Program-made: the position numbers and the translations under genes
In this document: piece by piece, positions 23,331 through 33,225 of the stretch
Position numbering within the stretch: the first letter of the stretch is position 1
Layout: each line of letters starts with the position of its first letter
NCBI GenBank assembly: GCA_951804985.1
Contig: OX638130.1
Coordinates: 83,136,583-83,200,582, forward strand
Length of the DNA stretch: 64,000 nucleotides
DNA from: Dryomyza anilis
Taxonomy: Eukaryota; Arthropoda; Insecta; Diptera; Dryomyzidae
Direction of reading: 5' to 3'
Notes under the pieces: model-generated
The model's input: only the letters and a program-made list of their open reading frames with translations
Told to the model about the DNA's origin: nothing
The model's database searches: none

Positions 23331-23577
23331 CAAACCAACATTCAGATTTATTATATTAATAATAGGATAGGATAGGATAGGATATTACAATGTCTAAACA
23401 TATTTTTATGAATCCAATATATAGGTAAATTTCACATTTTCTATGTGAACTTGACTGTATTAAAGACAATTAAATTTTAATACGAGGTGTCGGTTATAAA
23501 AAAAAATTGCTATGTCCCTTTTTGGGCAAAATCAAGTTGAACACGGATTTGTATTGCAGAGCTATTGCACCCAGAAA

Positions 23578-23791
23578 AAAATTCCCTAAAATCCCATTAA
23601 AATTTGTCAATAGAACAATTATTGATTTAATAGTATACAAAAAATAAATCTTTTCATATAAACTTAATGGCAATGTCAAGGTATTTTCTAGTATTTAATG
23701 GTATTTTCCGATTAATATAATAATTTATCCTATTGACTATTTTTAATAGTATAAAACTATTATTTATATAGTATTTTTTTTTCTGGATGTG
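23578..23791. mobile_element. MITE family A copy
   Basis: CACCCAGAAAAAAATTCCCT at one end, ATTTTTTTTTCTGGATGTG at the other, 214 bp, with the same AT-rich interior (AATTATTGATTTAATAGTAT, GGTATTTTCCGATTAA) as the copies at 168 and 24,516. Confidence 0.82.
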
Positions 23792-23869
23792 TTATATATG
23801 GGCTTCGTACGGGGATTCGTACGCTTAAAACTTTAATATCTCGAAGAAAAGTTAATGAATTTACTTGAT

Positions 23870-24370
23870 TTTTTGTGTGCATGTAGTATTTAAATAGGAC
23901 TAAATGTCTATATGGTAGATCAAAAGATGTAAATAAAATAATGTGCGTTCTGGACGGGACGAAAACGGAAGTAAATTTCGAGGTTCATATTGATATTACA
24001 AAAAGTCAGCGAATTTTTCGAACAAATGATTTTTTTCGAAATATTTTAAAAAATAGCTAAAATCATGTGCTTACTTTGAATATTTACACTTTGTTCCTAA
24101 AGTTTATAGTTTTTTCATAATAAACCACAGAAAAATTCTGGACGGGACAAAATATTCCGTATAGAAATTATCAGTACTAATTTTATTCCAAAAATACTTT
24201 TTACATACAATATATTTTTTTGAATTATCTCTGAACATAGCTGAGACAATTTACTTTATTTTTGTCTATGTACATTTTGTTCCTAACGTTTACTGTTATT
24301 TCGTAATAAATCGCAGAAAAACACCGGACGTTCCGTATGGAAATTTACACTACGATTTTTTGCTAAAAAT
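23870..24370 (+). repeat. Two to three diverged tandem copies of about 185 bp
   Basis: TTTGTTCCTAAAGTTTATAG ... CTGGACGGGACAAAATATTC (24,090-24,155) recurs as TTTGTTCCTAACGTTTACTG ... CCGGACGTTCCGTATGG (24,278-24,340), with an earlier partial GTTCTGGACGGGACGAAA at 23,948. Confidence 0.6.
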
Positions 24371-24515
24371 AATTTTGTATATGACAATATTAATAATGAT
24401 TATTTTGAAATGAAATATGATGTATTATTAAAATTTCCAGATGTTTTTAAAGTTTTTAAATTTTTTTTTTAACTTTTTTTGAAAAAATTTTTCTTTTGAT
24501 ATTTTTTATACTGTA

Positions 24516-24735
24516 CACCCAGAAAAAAATCCCTCAAATCCCATTAAAATTGGTCAATAGGATAATTATTGATTTAATAGTATACAAAAAATAAATCTTT
24601 TTCATATAAACTCTATGGCAATGTCATGGTATTCTTTGGTATGTAATGGTATTTTCCGATTAAAACAATAATTTATCCTATTGCCTATTTTTAATAGTAA
24701 AAAACCATTATTTATATAGTATTTTTTTCTGGGTT
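24516..24735. mobile_element. MITE family A copy
   Basis: TA-flanked CACCCAGAAAAAAAT ... ATTTTTTTCTGGGTT, 220 bp. It is the closest of the copies to the family consensus and lies near the tandem GGACGGGAC repeats. Confidence 0.82.
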
Positions 24736-26129
24736 TAGTTTTATACTTTTGGTACTCAAAGTTCCGGGCGGGACAGATTTCAATTAGCAGTCAAAAATTT
24801 TCTAGAATTACTAGAAAAATGATGTTTACATTTTTGGAAATGCCGAGGAAATTCTGTTTTAACAGCCTGTTTTAACAGTGGATTCAACTCTTTTAAATTA
24901 AAGTTCAGTTTACTATGGTATAAATGTATCTTTTCGAAAACCCTTATACAAAAATCGAAAATTTTCCTTTATTTTAATTTGGATCATTATTTTAAGGATT
25001 TAGAAATAATTATTAATATTAACTGAAAAAAACAGAAAATAATATTTTGTATCTGTATGTCTTTAAAGTTAATTAATTTGGTTACTCAAAATACATGATA
25101 AATGCGTAAATGTACATATCGCATTGTAACGTAACTATATGAGTATTTTTTTATACGTTACTGTTAACGGAATATAAATTTCTTTTCAGATATTTAGATT
25201 CAGATATTTATGATTCCAAATCCATCGTTGTGTCAAAGATTTGAGCATTTTGAATTTTTCGGCATATGTATCTTCTAGATTTAAACAACCTGATATAGTA
25301 AAAAATGTTAAATTTGATTGTTTAAGGAAGCCTATTTAAAATCTAACAGTTTAAAATGCCGTTTGTTTAATACGCGTTTTTCGCGATTTTCTCAAAATCC
25401 TTGTTTTTCAAAGCCCCTTGTATGAACGAAAACAAAAATATGTTGATCAACTGCTGAAAATATAATTATAATATTGATCAATGCTGATCTAAAAAAATCT
25501 TCACAATCGAATGAAAATGCTTCAGTTGAATTTATAACCGACAGATTTTGGGAATTCATTAAAAAAATTATGCTGCAATTTGTGCATTAAATTGTTTCTG
25601 AAATACGAAAAAAGATAAATGGCAATAGACATATTAGCAAAATACTCTATTGACATTGCAAATCTTTATCGCAATAACTAAATATGACGAAAAACAAATT
25701 CTGATTCAAAGATTTTTAAAATAGCGATTCCGATTTCGGTTTCAACCCAAAAAATTATATGGGATCCCATTCCGGTTCCATTTCCACCCATTTTTTAATA
25801 ACAGTTCCGATTCCGGTTCTTTGCGGTCTCTGGTTGTAACTGGAAGTTATATAATTTAGGTTGGTGAAAACAAAACTAGTTAACGGGAACTTTATAGTTT
25901 TAGTTAGGGTATCCGACAGTTAACAACCCTAAAGATGAAATTTAAGATATATCTCTGCTATTTCTGAAAGTCATCGTTTCTAAAGTTTGAGTTAAAACTG
26001 TCGTTTTCTGAATTCTCAGTATTGGTAAATGATGTAGTATCTTTAAAACTGTACTTTTTATGTTTCTGCTATGCCTGCAATGTTAATTAACAGAGTATTG
26101 CCACTCTCATTTAGTAACAGAATCATGTA
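24736..26129. other. AT-rich intergenic DNA
   Basis: No gene recognised. The stretch 25,715-25,840 (CCGATTTCGGTTTCAACCC, CCCATTCCGGTTCC) is a decayed relative of 4,195-4,360 and of the ends of the 11,992-15,100 element. Confidence 0.55.
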
Positions 26130-27260
26130 TGAACATTGGCTCATGATTTTGTTCCATGAGTTATTAGCAGGACTCGTGGGTTGCATTGCAACACGCATGA
26201 TGTTGCCTCGCTTCCAGTTGCTCTGTTCGTGTTGACCAACATGTTCGGCTCATGCAGGACAGGATGAGTCGGATGAGTGCTGCTGCTAGGACGTGCCAAT
26301 AAGAATGCTGACTGTTGACCAACATGGTCAGAAAATGTGCTCTGCTCGCACGTGAGAGAGCGTCTGTTGACTCTCTTTTGCTTTGAGTGCGCGTATGTGT
26401 GATGTGTGCATATATGATAGACGGTTGTCGGCCAACGGCCAGTGTGTGTGGAGGACATTAAGAACAACACACATGAGAGCCGAATGTGGCTGAGAATGTG
26501 ACGTCGCTGTTGCTATTGCTGCTACTGCTCAGCGGCGTCGTTTGGCGTGGGCAGTGGGTGGTTATTTTTTGGGAGGTGACATGGCGTTCGATTGGTCAGC
26601 TGAGTCAGCAGGACGCTGGTCGAGTGATGGCTACATCAGGACATGAGCCTCATGTGGGGGGTCATATGTATGTGTGATGTCTTGTCAGGGCAGTAACTTT
26701 TTGTGTGTGTCAAATAAATTAAGCATTTTGCTGTTTTCGGTGGGCAGGATGTGCACTGTGACATTGTATCCTGTGAGGTGAGTGTGTGTATGTGTTTGCG
26801 CCTCTCTGGCTGTGTGCAGCATGTGTTAGGAATGTTTCTTTTCATAAATTTGCATTGATTTTTCTTTTAAAATAACAGTAGACTTTAAGGGGTGGTTTTT
26901 CGGTTTTTTTTTTCAGTAGCAGCCGTTGATCGTGTCGTACAACAGTGCCGCGATTACTAGTGTCAGGTAGCGGTAGCTGCAGAAAGCATCGCCTGAAAGT
27001 AGGCAATATATAAAATGCGGTTACTTGGTTTGTGTCTTAGGTAAGTGGCTGATCGTGTGGTTTGCGAAAAATACTTCAAACAATTTATGAAAAAAACTTA
27101 AGAAAATATTTTAGAAATGTGAAGAAACGTTGTAATTTTCAGAAAATAAAAAAAAACTTTATCATTTTATTGCAGGTATACGATCAGATGCTTAATGAGA
27201 GGAAGTCTTTGCAAATCAGTGTTTAGCGTATATCAAATAAATTAATCTTATAAATTATTA
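26130..27260 (+). ncRNA. Candidate spliced transcript, probably non-coding, with two small introns
   Basis: An island of higher GC in AT-rich repeats carries an ordered set of plus-strand splice signals. The first donor is TGTGAG|GTGAGT (ends 26,777). The acceptor GGTTTTTTTTTTCAG is followed by a 118-nt exon (26,923-27,040). The next donor is CTTAG|GTAAGT, and the acceptor TTTTATTGCAG is followed by a last exon from 27,179 with AATAAA at 27,236-27,241. The introns would be 145 and 137 nt. All three frames of the middle exon stop early, so it is unlikely to be long coding sequence. The 5' end is not visible. An upstream open frame (26,486-26,677) begins MAENVTSLLLL, but this comes from a CTG-type repeat. 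Confidence 0.35.
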
Positions 27261-27261
27261 T

Positions 27262-27889
27262 ATAATTCTTTTAAAAAAATAATGAATACATTTTGATTTG
27301 TCATTTCAGAATAAAATACTGCAACTTTTTTTTTTTTTTTTTTTTTGGTTTTTTATTTAAAAAATTTTAATAATAAATTATTTTGATTGTGTAGTTGAAT
27401 TATATTTTTAAATTTAAATTCGCTATTCATATTTTAAATTTAAAAAAGTTTGTTATTCATAAAAAAATAATAATTTTGATTCAAATTCAAATCAAATTTG
27501 TTGTGATCTTGAAAAAACGAATTAATAATCAACAGCAAAATGATTTTTAAATTAATAAATTTAGTTTTATTTTTATTGCTATTCAAATAAAAATTATATT
27601 TGCAGAATACCTGACACTGGGTAAAGTGGTTGCTTTTGACACATTTTTTACTCAAAAAGAATTAAAGACGTTAACGATGTAGGATGAGTTTATAATTTCC
27701 GTATTTTTTTATAATAAATTAAATAAAAAAAAACTTTTAAAAATTTTAGATGTTCAATTGATTGTTCCTAAATATTAAATTCAAACATGAAAAAAATGCA
27801 CACGAAATAAATTCACTATTACGAAATTTCGTATCACTGTGAGTTTTTGAAAATATGTAAATAATCCACATGAAATATTTTCATAGCAC
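27262..27889. other. AT-rich DNA with a 20-nt T run
   Basis: A T run lies at about 27,327-27,346. The rest is low complexity with no gene. Confidence 0.6.
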
Positions 27890-28335
27890 ACGCAGAAAAA
27901 AATGCCATAAAATCCCATTAAAATTGATCAATAGAACAATTACACTAGGCAACAAATGAAAAATTTTAGTATGATTTGCCAATGTACTTCAAGATTATAA
28001 TCACGACCTCATCCGCAATTTATTTACCAACTTATTTGGTTCTCTAAACCACTTTGTCGGTGGTTATTGTAAAAACCAAAAGAGTTGTAGTTTGGACTAC
28101 AACCAATTTCCAATCAATTTGGAACAGTTTTAGAACAGTGAGGTGTGTGTATAGGCTAATATTTTAAGCACCAACCAAATATGGCAGATCCGCCAACATA
28201 TGTGTAGACACTTTGTTATAACCGAATGTAGTTGAGTTTTGCAACATAATTTTTCGTTCTTCCAACCTCATACCAAAAGACGATTTTTTCGTATGACAGT
28301 TAAGTATTGTTAATGCAGCCTATTACTGTTTTTTT
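27890..28335. mobile_element. MITE-A end joined to a decayed MITE-B-like element
   Basis: CACGCAGAAAAAAATGCC through ATAGAACAATTAC (27,893-27,947) is one end of family A and stops abruptly. From about 27,950, words such as ACCAACTTATTTGGTTCTC, ACTACAACCAATTTC and TTCTTCCAACCTCATACC follow the order of the reversed MITE-B copy at 30,621. Confidence 0.55.
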
Positions 28336-28700
28336 TTTTTTTAATTTGAATGAATATTCATAATGATCCATTTGGCGCAAAGATGGCATTTAAAAATCAT
28401 TTCAGAAAGATGCTTTGAAAATGTTGATGTTGATATAGTGGAAATTGTTCAAGGGCCATGATCGGAAACGGTTCATTTTATTTTTCCTTGTCATAACCCG
28501 AACTTGTCCAACATTATCATGTCATTATAATGTCTACCCAAATAGAGTTTTAGTTACAACAATCAATTTCCAAAAGAGGAGATATGGACATGACCATGTC
28601 TTCGCTAATAAATTTCTACGAGGGTACACGTTTAGGCGGTATAGGAAAGGATTCAAATGTTTAATAAAAAAAAAGTTTTTTGGAGTGAAATTGTGCTGTA
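28336..28700. other. Intergenic DNA, no gene recognised
   Basis: A 95-codon plus frame (28,445-28,732) begins MFKGHDRKRF but runs into the MITE end at 28,701 and shows no domain. Confidence 0.5.
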
Positions 28701-28895
28701 TACACTCAGAAATATACTATTTTTTGGCATGAGGTCAGAAGAACGAAAAAGTTAGTTGTAACAACAAACTTTATTCGATTAAAACGAATTTTATAGAAAT
28801 TTGTTGACAGAACCGTCGGTTTGCGCTTGATATATTAGTCTATACACACTCCAAATAGTTATAGAACTGTTAAAAATTGGATGTAGTCCAAACTA
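28701..28895 (+). mobile_element. Partial MITE-B copy
   Basis: Starts TACACTCAGAAATATACTAT with GGCATGAGGTCAGAAGAAC and AGTTAGTTGTAACAACAAAC, and ends before the opposite terminus, where another partial copy (GGTATGAGGTCTGAAAG) begins. Confidence 0.6.
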
Positions 28896-29329
28896 AATAA
28901 ATAATCTTTTGGTATGAGGTCTGAAAGAATGAAAAGTCCAACAACCAAACAACCAAACAACCAACTTAATTCGGTTAAACGAATTTTTCACAATTTTGTT
29001 GACGGAATTGTAAAATTCGTTTGGCACAATAAATATTAATCTATAAACACTAAATAGTGTTATAAAACTGTTCGAAATTGTTCTTAAACTGTTCAAAATT
29101 AGTTGTAATCCAAACTACTAAAAAGTGGGAGCGACTTGAAATCCCCAAACACAAAAGCCCCAAAGTTTTGAATAAGGACTGCGTCGAATAAAATTGTCCT
29201 TACATATCTTTCCATAATGTGCTATTGCAAGATTCAAATTAAAAAAATTTGATCATAGTAGCTCTGAATTAAATGGCAGAAAATAATTTGTGTCTGTTAT
29301 AGTTAATACAAAATTTATTTAACGCGAAA

Positions 29330-30321
29330 ATGGCAAACGAAGTGGAAGTGCGAGAAAATATAATTAAAATTTTTCAAAAACAACCTAGTTGGTCTTTTAA
29401 AAAAATTGCCAAGGAGGTAGGGGCTAACCCTAAGACCATTTCTCGCATTATCAACCGTTTTAACGAAGACCTGAATATTGATCGGAAGAAAGGTTCTGGT
29501 AAAAAAAAAGGATCGTGAAAAGTCGAAGAAGGTTGTGAATATTTTAAAGAAAGATCCAAGCGTATCCGGAAGGAAATTGACGAGAAAGGCGGATTGCTCA
29601 GAATCTTTCGTGCGCAGGACTAAGAAAGAAGCTAGGCTGAAGACGTACATGGTCCAAAAAGTTCCGGATAGAAATGCCGCCAAGAATGAAACCGCAAAAC
29701 AACGAGCTAAAAAGCTGAACCAATATTTTTTTAAAAAATTCGATTCCTGCGTAATGGACGACGAAACTTATGTTTTAGCGGACTTTTCTCAGCTACCTGG
29801 GCAGGAATTTTATACAGCCGATTCTCGAGGAAATGTCGCTGAAAAATTCAAATCAAAAAAAATGATAAAATTCCCAAAGAAATTCCTTGTTTGGCAGGCA
29901 ATTTGCAGTTGTGGAGCAGCTCATTCGTGACATCGGGTACAATTAATAGCGAAATATATGTGAAGGAATGCTTGCAAAGGGATTGCTTCCATTTTTACGC
30001 CATCATGAAGTTTCCACATTTTTTTGGCCTGACCTCGCTTCATGTCACTACAGAAAAACGGCCTTAGAGTGGATCCAACAAAATGCAGTGATTTTGGTGC
30101 CTAGAGAAGCTAATCCACCAAACTGTCCAGAACTCAGGCCGATTGAGAGATACTGGGCTTTAATAAAAAGGGAGATGAAGACAACAAAAAAAGTGGCCAA
30201 AGACCTTCAAGACTTTAAAAGAAAGTGGTCTTCAGCAGCTGTGAGGGTGTCGGACACTACCATTACAACATTAATGGAAGGGGTTCCGGAAAAATTAAAA
30301 CTTTTTATTAAAAAATATTAA
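29330..30321 (+). pseudogene. Transposase of the Tc1/mariner-type element, two frame breaks
   Basis: The N-terminal helix-turn-helix part (WSFKKIAKEVGANPKTISRI) is in one frame to 29,518. A one-base length change in the A run near 29,500-29,509 shifts to the frame with a second DNA-binding-like region (VSGRKLTRKADCSESFVRRT) and the first catalytic Asp (VMDDETY). Near 29,920-29,930 the frame shifts again to the C-terminal part with the second Asp (FWPDLASCHY) and the final Glu (CPELRPIERYW). I count 37 residues between the second Asp and that Glu, the DD37E class known from insects. All catalytic residues remain, so decay is mild, but the two shifts make it non-functional as read. Assembly errors at homopolymers could explain the first break. 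Confidence 0.88.
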
Positions 30322-30351
30322 TTTCTGGTTTTTTATATTTTTATTTTTTTT

Positions 30352-30500
30352 TGGGGATTTTGTGCTTGGGGCTTTTGTGTTTTGGGGTTTTTGTGTTTTG
30401 GGGCTTTTGTGTTTGGGGCTTTTGTGTTTTGGGGATTTTGTTTTTGTGGATTTTGATTTGGGGCTTTTGTGTTTGGGGCTTTTGTGTTTGGGGATTTCAA
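30352..30500 (+). repeat. Tandem expansion of the transposon's terminal sequence
   Basis: About nine units of 14-16 bp (GGGGCTTTTGTGTTT and variants) repeat inward from the right terminal repeat. The left terminal repeat carries only one copy, so the array arose by local amplification of the right end. Confidence 0.85.
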
Positions 30501-30620
30501 GCCCAACCCCAACAAAGTTGGTTGGCGTAACAAATCTCTATTCAGTATGTGCTTATAAAATATCATTTAATAATAACAAATACTTGTCCTGGATTCAAAT
30601 TTGAATAAAGTTTATTAGTA

Positions 30621-30918
30621 CACACATAGTAGAGATTTGTTGCACCAACCAACTTATTCGGTTCTCTCATGCACTTAGTCGGTTTTTATTGGCAAAGCTA
30701 AAAAAAGTTGTAGTTCATACTACAATCAATTTCGAACTGTTTTAGAAGAATTTAGTACAGATTTAGAACCATTGGGATTGTGTATAGACTAGTGATTCCA
30801 ATGTATACGGTAATAGGGCAGTTCCGCCAACTAATTTGTAGACAATTCGATTTAACCGAATGAAGTTTGTTAGCACAACCAACTTTTCCTTCTTTCAACC
30901 TCATGCCATTTTTCTGTG
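30621..30918 (-). mobile_element. MITE family B, 298-bp copy with TA duplication
   Basis: CACACATAGTAGAGATTTGT at one end and CCATTTTTCTGTG at the other, flanked by TA on both sides (30,619-30,620 and 30,919-30,920). It contains CACCAACCAACTTATTCGGT and TTTCAACCTCATGCC as in the other copies, reversed. Non-coding. Confidence 0.78.
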
Positions 30919-30920
30919 TA

Positions 30921-31479
30921 GATATTCTGTGTAGATATTGGTTATGTGTCACAAAAACAGCGTTGTATAATTATTTGCAATTCCTCTTATTTTGACAATA
31001 ACAACCGACTAAGCGGTTTAGAGAACCAAATGTGTTGGTCAAAGAGTTGGTTGGCGCAACAAATCTCTATTCTGTGTGTAGAAAATTTAAATCCCTTTCA
31101 AAAAAGCAGAGCAGAGAAGAAATGCATATTTTAAAGTCAAGAATATCAAGTTTTCTTGTTCTCAAGAAAGGCCCTATAAAGATTACAACAGAACGAATGA
31201 AAATCCAATAAGAATATTATACAACCCCTAAATTTGTATAATCACCCCCTCAGAAAATAAAAAAACTAGCATCAGAAATAATTTTTGGCTGCCTGATAGA
31301 AATTGTGATTTATTTCCCTATTAGAAATTGTGCTAGGGTCATGATCGGGCACTGATTTTTGTGTTTTGAACTTCTCACAAACTGACCAGTTACATGACCT
31401 GGTAGGATGTGGTGTGATTTAGTAGGGTTGAAAGTGAAAAATACACATTTAATATTTTTTTATATATGAATTTGTATTT
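30921..31479. other. MITE-B fragment and AT-rich DNA before the CG9650 3' end
   Basis: The stretch 30,990-31,080 (ACAACCGACTAAGCGGTTTA, GTTGGTTGGCGCAACAAATC, CTATTCTGTGTGTA) is the right half of a further MITE-B copy. The rest shows no feature. Confidence 0.55.
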
Positions 31480-33225
31480 TATTTATATTTTTAATAATTT
31501 GTTTTTTTTTTTTTGTTTTTTAACACAGACAACTATTAATAAAATGTTTTTGTATTTTATGTTTAGTTTTCGTTTTCGTTTTTATTTAATTGATTTTCTT
31601 ACAATGTAATATTTTTTCTATGAAAATTCTGGAAAATAATCATACATCAATAAAATAGAATTTTGTTTTTATGTTATAATTTTTATTACAATTAAAACTA
31701 ACTTTATTATAATATATAATATATATATAGAGTTATGTATTTGCTTTGAATATGCATTAAGAAGTATTTATAATTTTCTAGAGTTTCGTTAAAGAGAGAA
31801 CTTAAAATGCATGGAATTTTGTGATTTTTTTTCAACAATTTTTATTTCTTACTAATTTTAGATAAACTAAAAATGTTAGTAGTTTTTAGTTCAGTACGTT
31901 TTTGTGTTAATGATTTTGTGCTTTTCATCGGCAAATTCGTTAATTTACGCTATATGGTAATATTTAAAATAATATGCCAAAAATTAATTAATTTAGTTAA
32001 CATTTAAAAAGTAAGAAAATCGTTAAAGTTATAGAAAAGTTTTGTCTGTATTTTCTATAAAGGTAGCGATTTTCTGTCAATTGACTCCAAACAAAAACAG
32101 TTGCAAAAAAGCAATTTAGAATTTAAATTAAATTTTAAATTTCAAAATGATTTTTTGTTTTTTTGATTTTTTTTTTGTACAAATATTTAACAAAAACGTA
32201 ACAGCAAACAAGCAAACAATTAAATAAACAAACAATTCGTCAGTCTTGAATTAAACAGTATTTGTTGCCTTTAAATTGCTTTTTGTTTTCAACACGAAAT
32301 GAAATTTAATTTTAACTTTAGTTAATTTAAGGGTTTTTTAAATATAAAATTTTCAAAATTTGAAATAAAAGGCTGCTTAGAGATTGGCTAATAAATGGTT
32401 AAAATTAACGAATGCTTCGAAGATCAAGTCATTTTCAATATTTTTGTTGTCTAATAAGTTCATTTAGTTTGTTTTAGTTTAAATTTTTAATTTATTTTAA
32501 ATTTAATACAAAACATTACAGTACATTTACAGTGGAACATTTTTGCATGGTTTGCAAATCATTTTTTGTTTGTTTTTTTTCCGGTAGTTATATTTTATAC
32601 AGTTTATCATTTAGGCTACACTAAAACTAAGGGGGTTCTTTTCAACTAAACGCGCGCGCGTTATTCTCAAGAATTCTTATTTTCGAGCAAATATTATTTT
32701 ACAAGCACTTAGAATACTTAAAAAATAAAATAAAATATTAAAGTAAGATATAAAAATTTGGAAAATGAAAAAAAAAAAATTAAAACGAATTCAAGAAATC
32801 ACGAAACTTCTTAAATTCCAAATCAAGAATTTTAAATGATCAAATATTCAAAATTGAAATCAAAATTGTATTTATAAATCTGGGCTTTGTGTCGTTTTTG
32901 AATTGCTTTGGTATTGACTGTCGCTGGGTCGCTGACCGCTTCGCGTACTTTTATAAAGTCGCTGGGCGTAAGTTCGAGGCGTGGCGCTATTTACACAGAC
33001 GTTTATTTACACGGGGAACAAGGACCGGCTGGAGGGCGGCCGAGACTGCTGAGGCGGCGAAACCGGCCGCGGCCACAGCGCTCACGTTCAGAAGATGCGC
33101 GACATGACGCGACTCGCAGGCGGCTGGTGGTGATGCTGATGATTGTGGAGGTGGTGCGGCTGCACGTGCGCATGCGGATGCGGTGCATAGCCGCCGACGC
33201 CGCTGATGCCCCACTGCGAGTAAAG
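31480..33225 (-). other. Probable 3' UTR of CG9650
   Basis: Composition drops sharply after the TGA at 33,226-33,228. The sequence becomes unique, very AT-rich DNA with many T/A runs on both strands and no recognised mobile element. Minus-strand AATAAA signals occur at 33,002-33,007 (about 220 nt after the stop), near 32,489, near 31,842 and near 31,480, so short and long 3' ends are possible. Long, AU-rich 3' UTRs are common for fly neuronal genes. The distal limit is a guess. Confidence 0.4.

Larger units (their letters stand above)
20602..23385 (+). mobile_element. Retroposon-like element with minisatellite and amplified 3' block (copy 2)
   Basis: Starts TAGCTGGACCCGTGCACGAC like the copy at 7,511, with the same CCCGTAGAATTCTT spacer. 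It then carries the 15-bp minisatellite (about 20,985-22,160), four tandem copies of a 265-281-bp 3' block, and a tail of TATTAATAATAGGATAGGAT repeats. The shared start, 3' block and tail define the family. Confidence 0.7.
29135..30501 (+). mobile_element. Tc1/mariner-superfamily DNA transposon, decayed, DD37E-type spacing
   Basis: Perfect 27-bp terminal inverted repeats (29,135-29,161 and 30,475-30,501; core CTTGAAATCCCCAAACACAA) enclose a broken transposase on the plus strand. The right end contains a tandem expansion of the terminal sequence. The element is about 1.37 kb, the usual size for the superfamily. Confidence 0.88.
28896..30551 (+). mobile_element. MITE-B copy split by a Tc1/mariner-type element
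   Basis: The left part (28,896-29,120) and the right part (GTTGGTTGGCGTAACAAATC to about 30,551) belong to one MITE-B copy. Compared with 30,621-30,918, about 55 bp of the MITE are missing at the junction, so the insertion was accompanied by a deletion. Confidence 0.55.

Noticed and set aside
22572..23359. Frames repeating MFVAGESAELYRI
   Set aside because: They recur with each tandem 3' block of the retroposon-like element and lack any domain or stable reading frame between units.
26486..26677. 63-codon frame beginning like a signal peptide (MAENVTSLLLL)
   Set aside because: The hydrophobic run is produced by a CTG/CTA-type microsatellite, and the rest is not protein-like.
29315..29683. 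122-codon minus-strand frame
   Set aside because: It is antisense to the transposase and has no domain.
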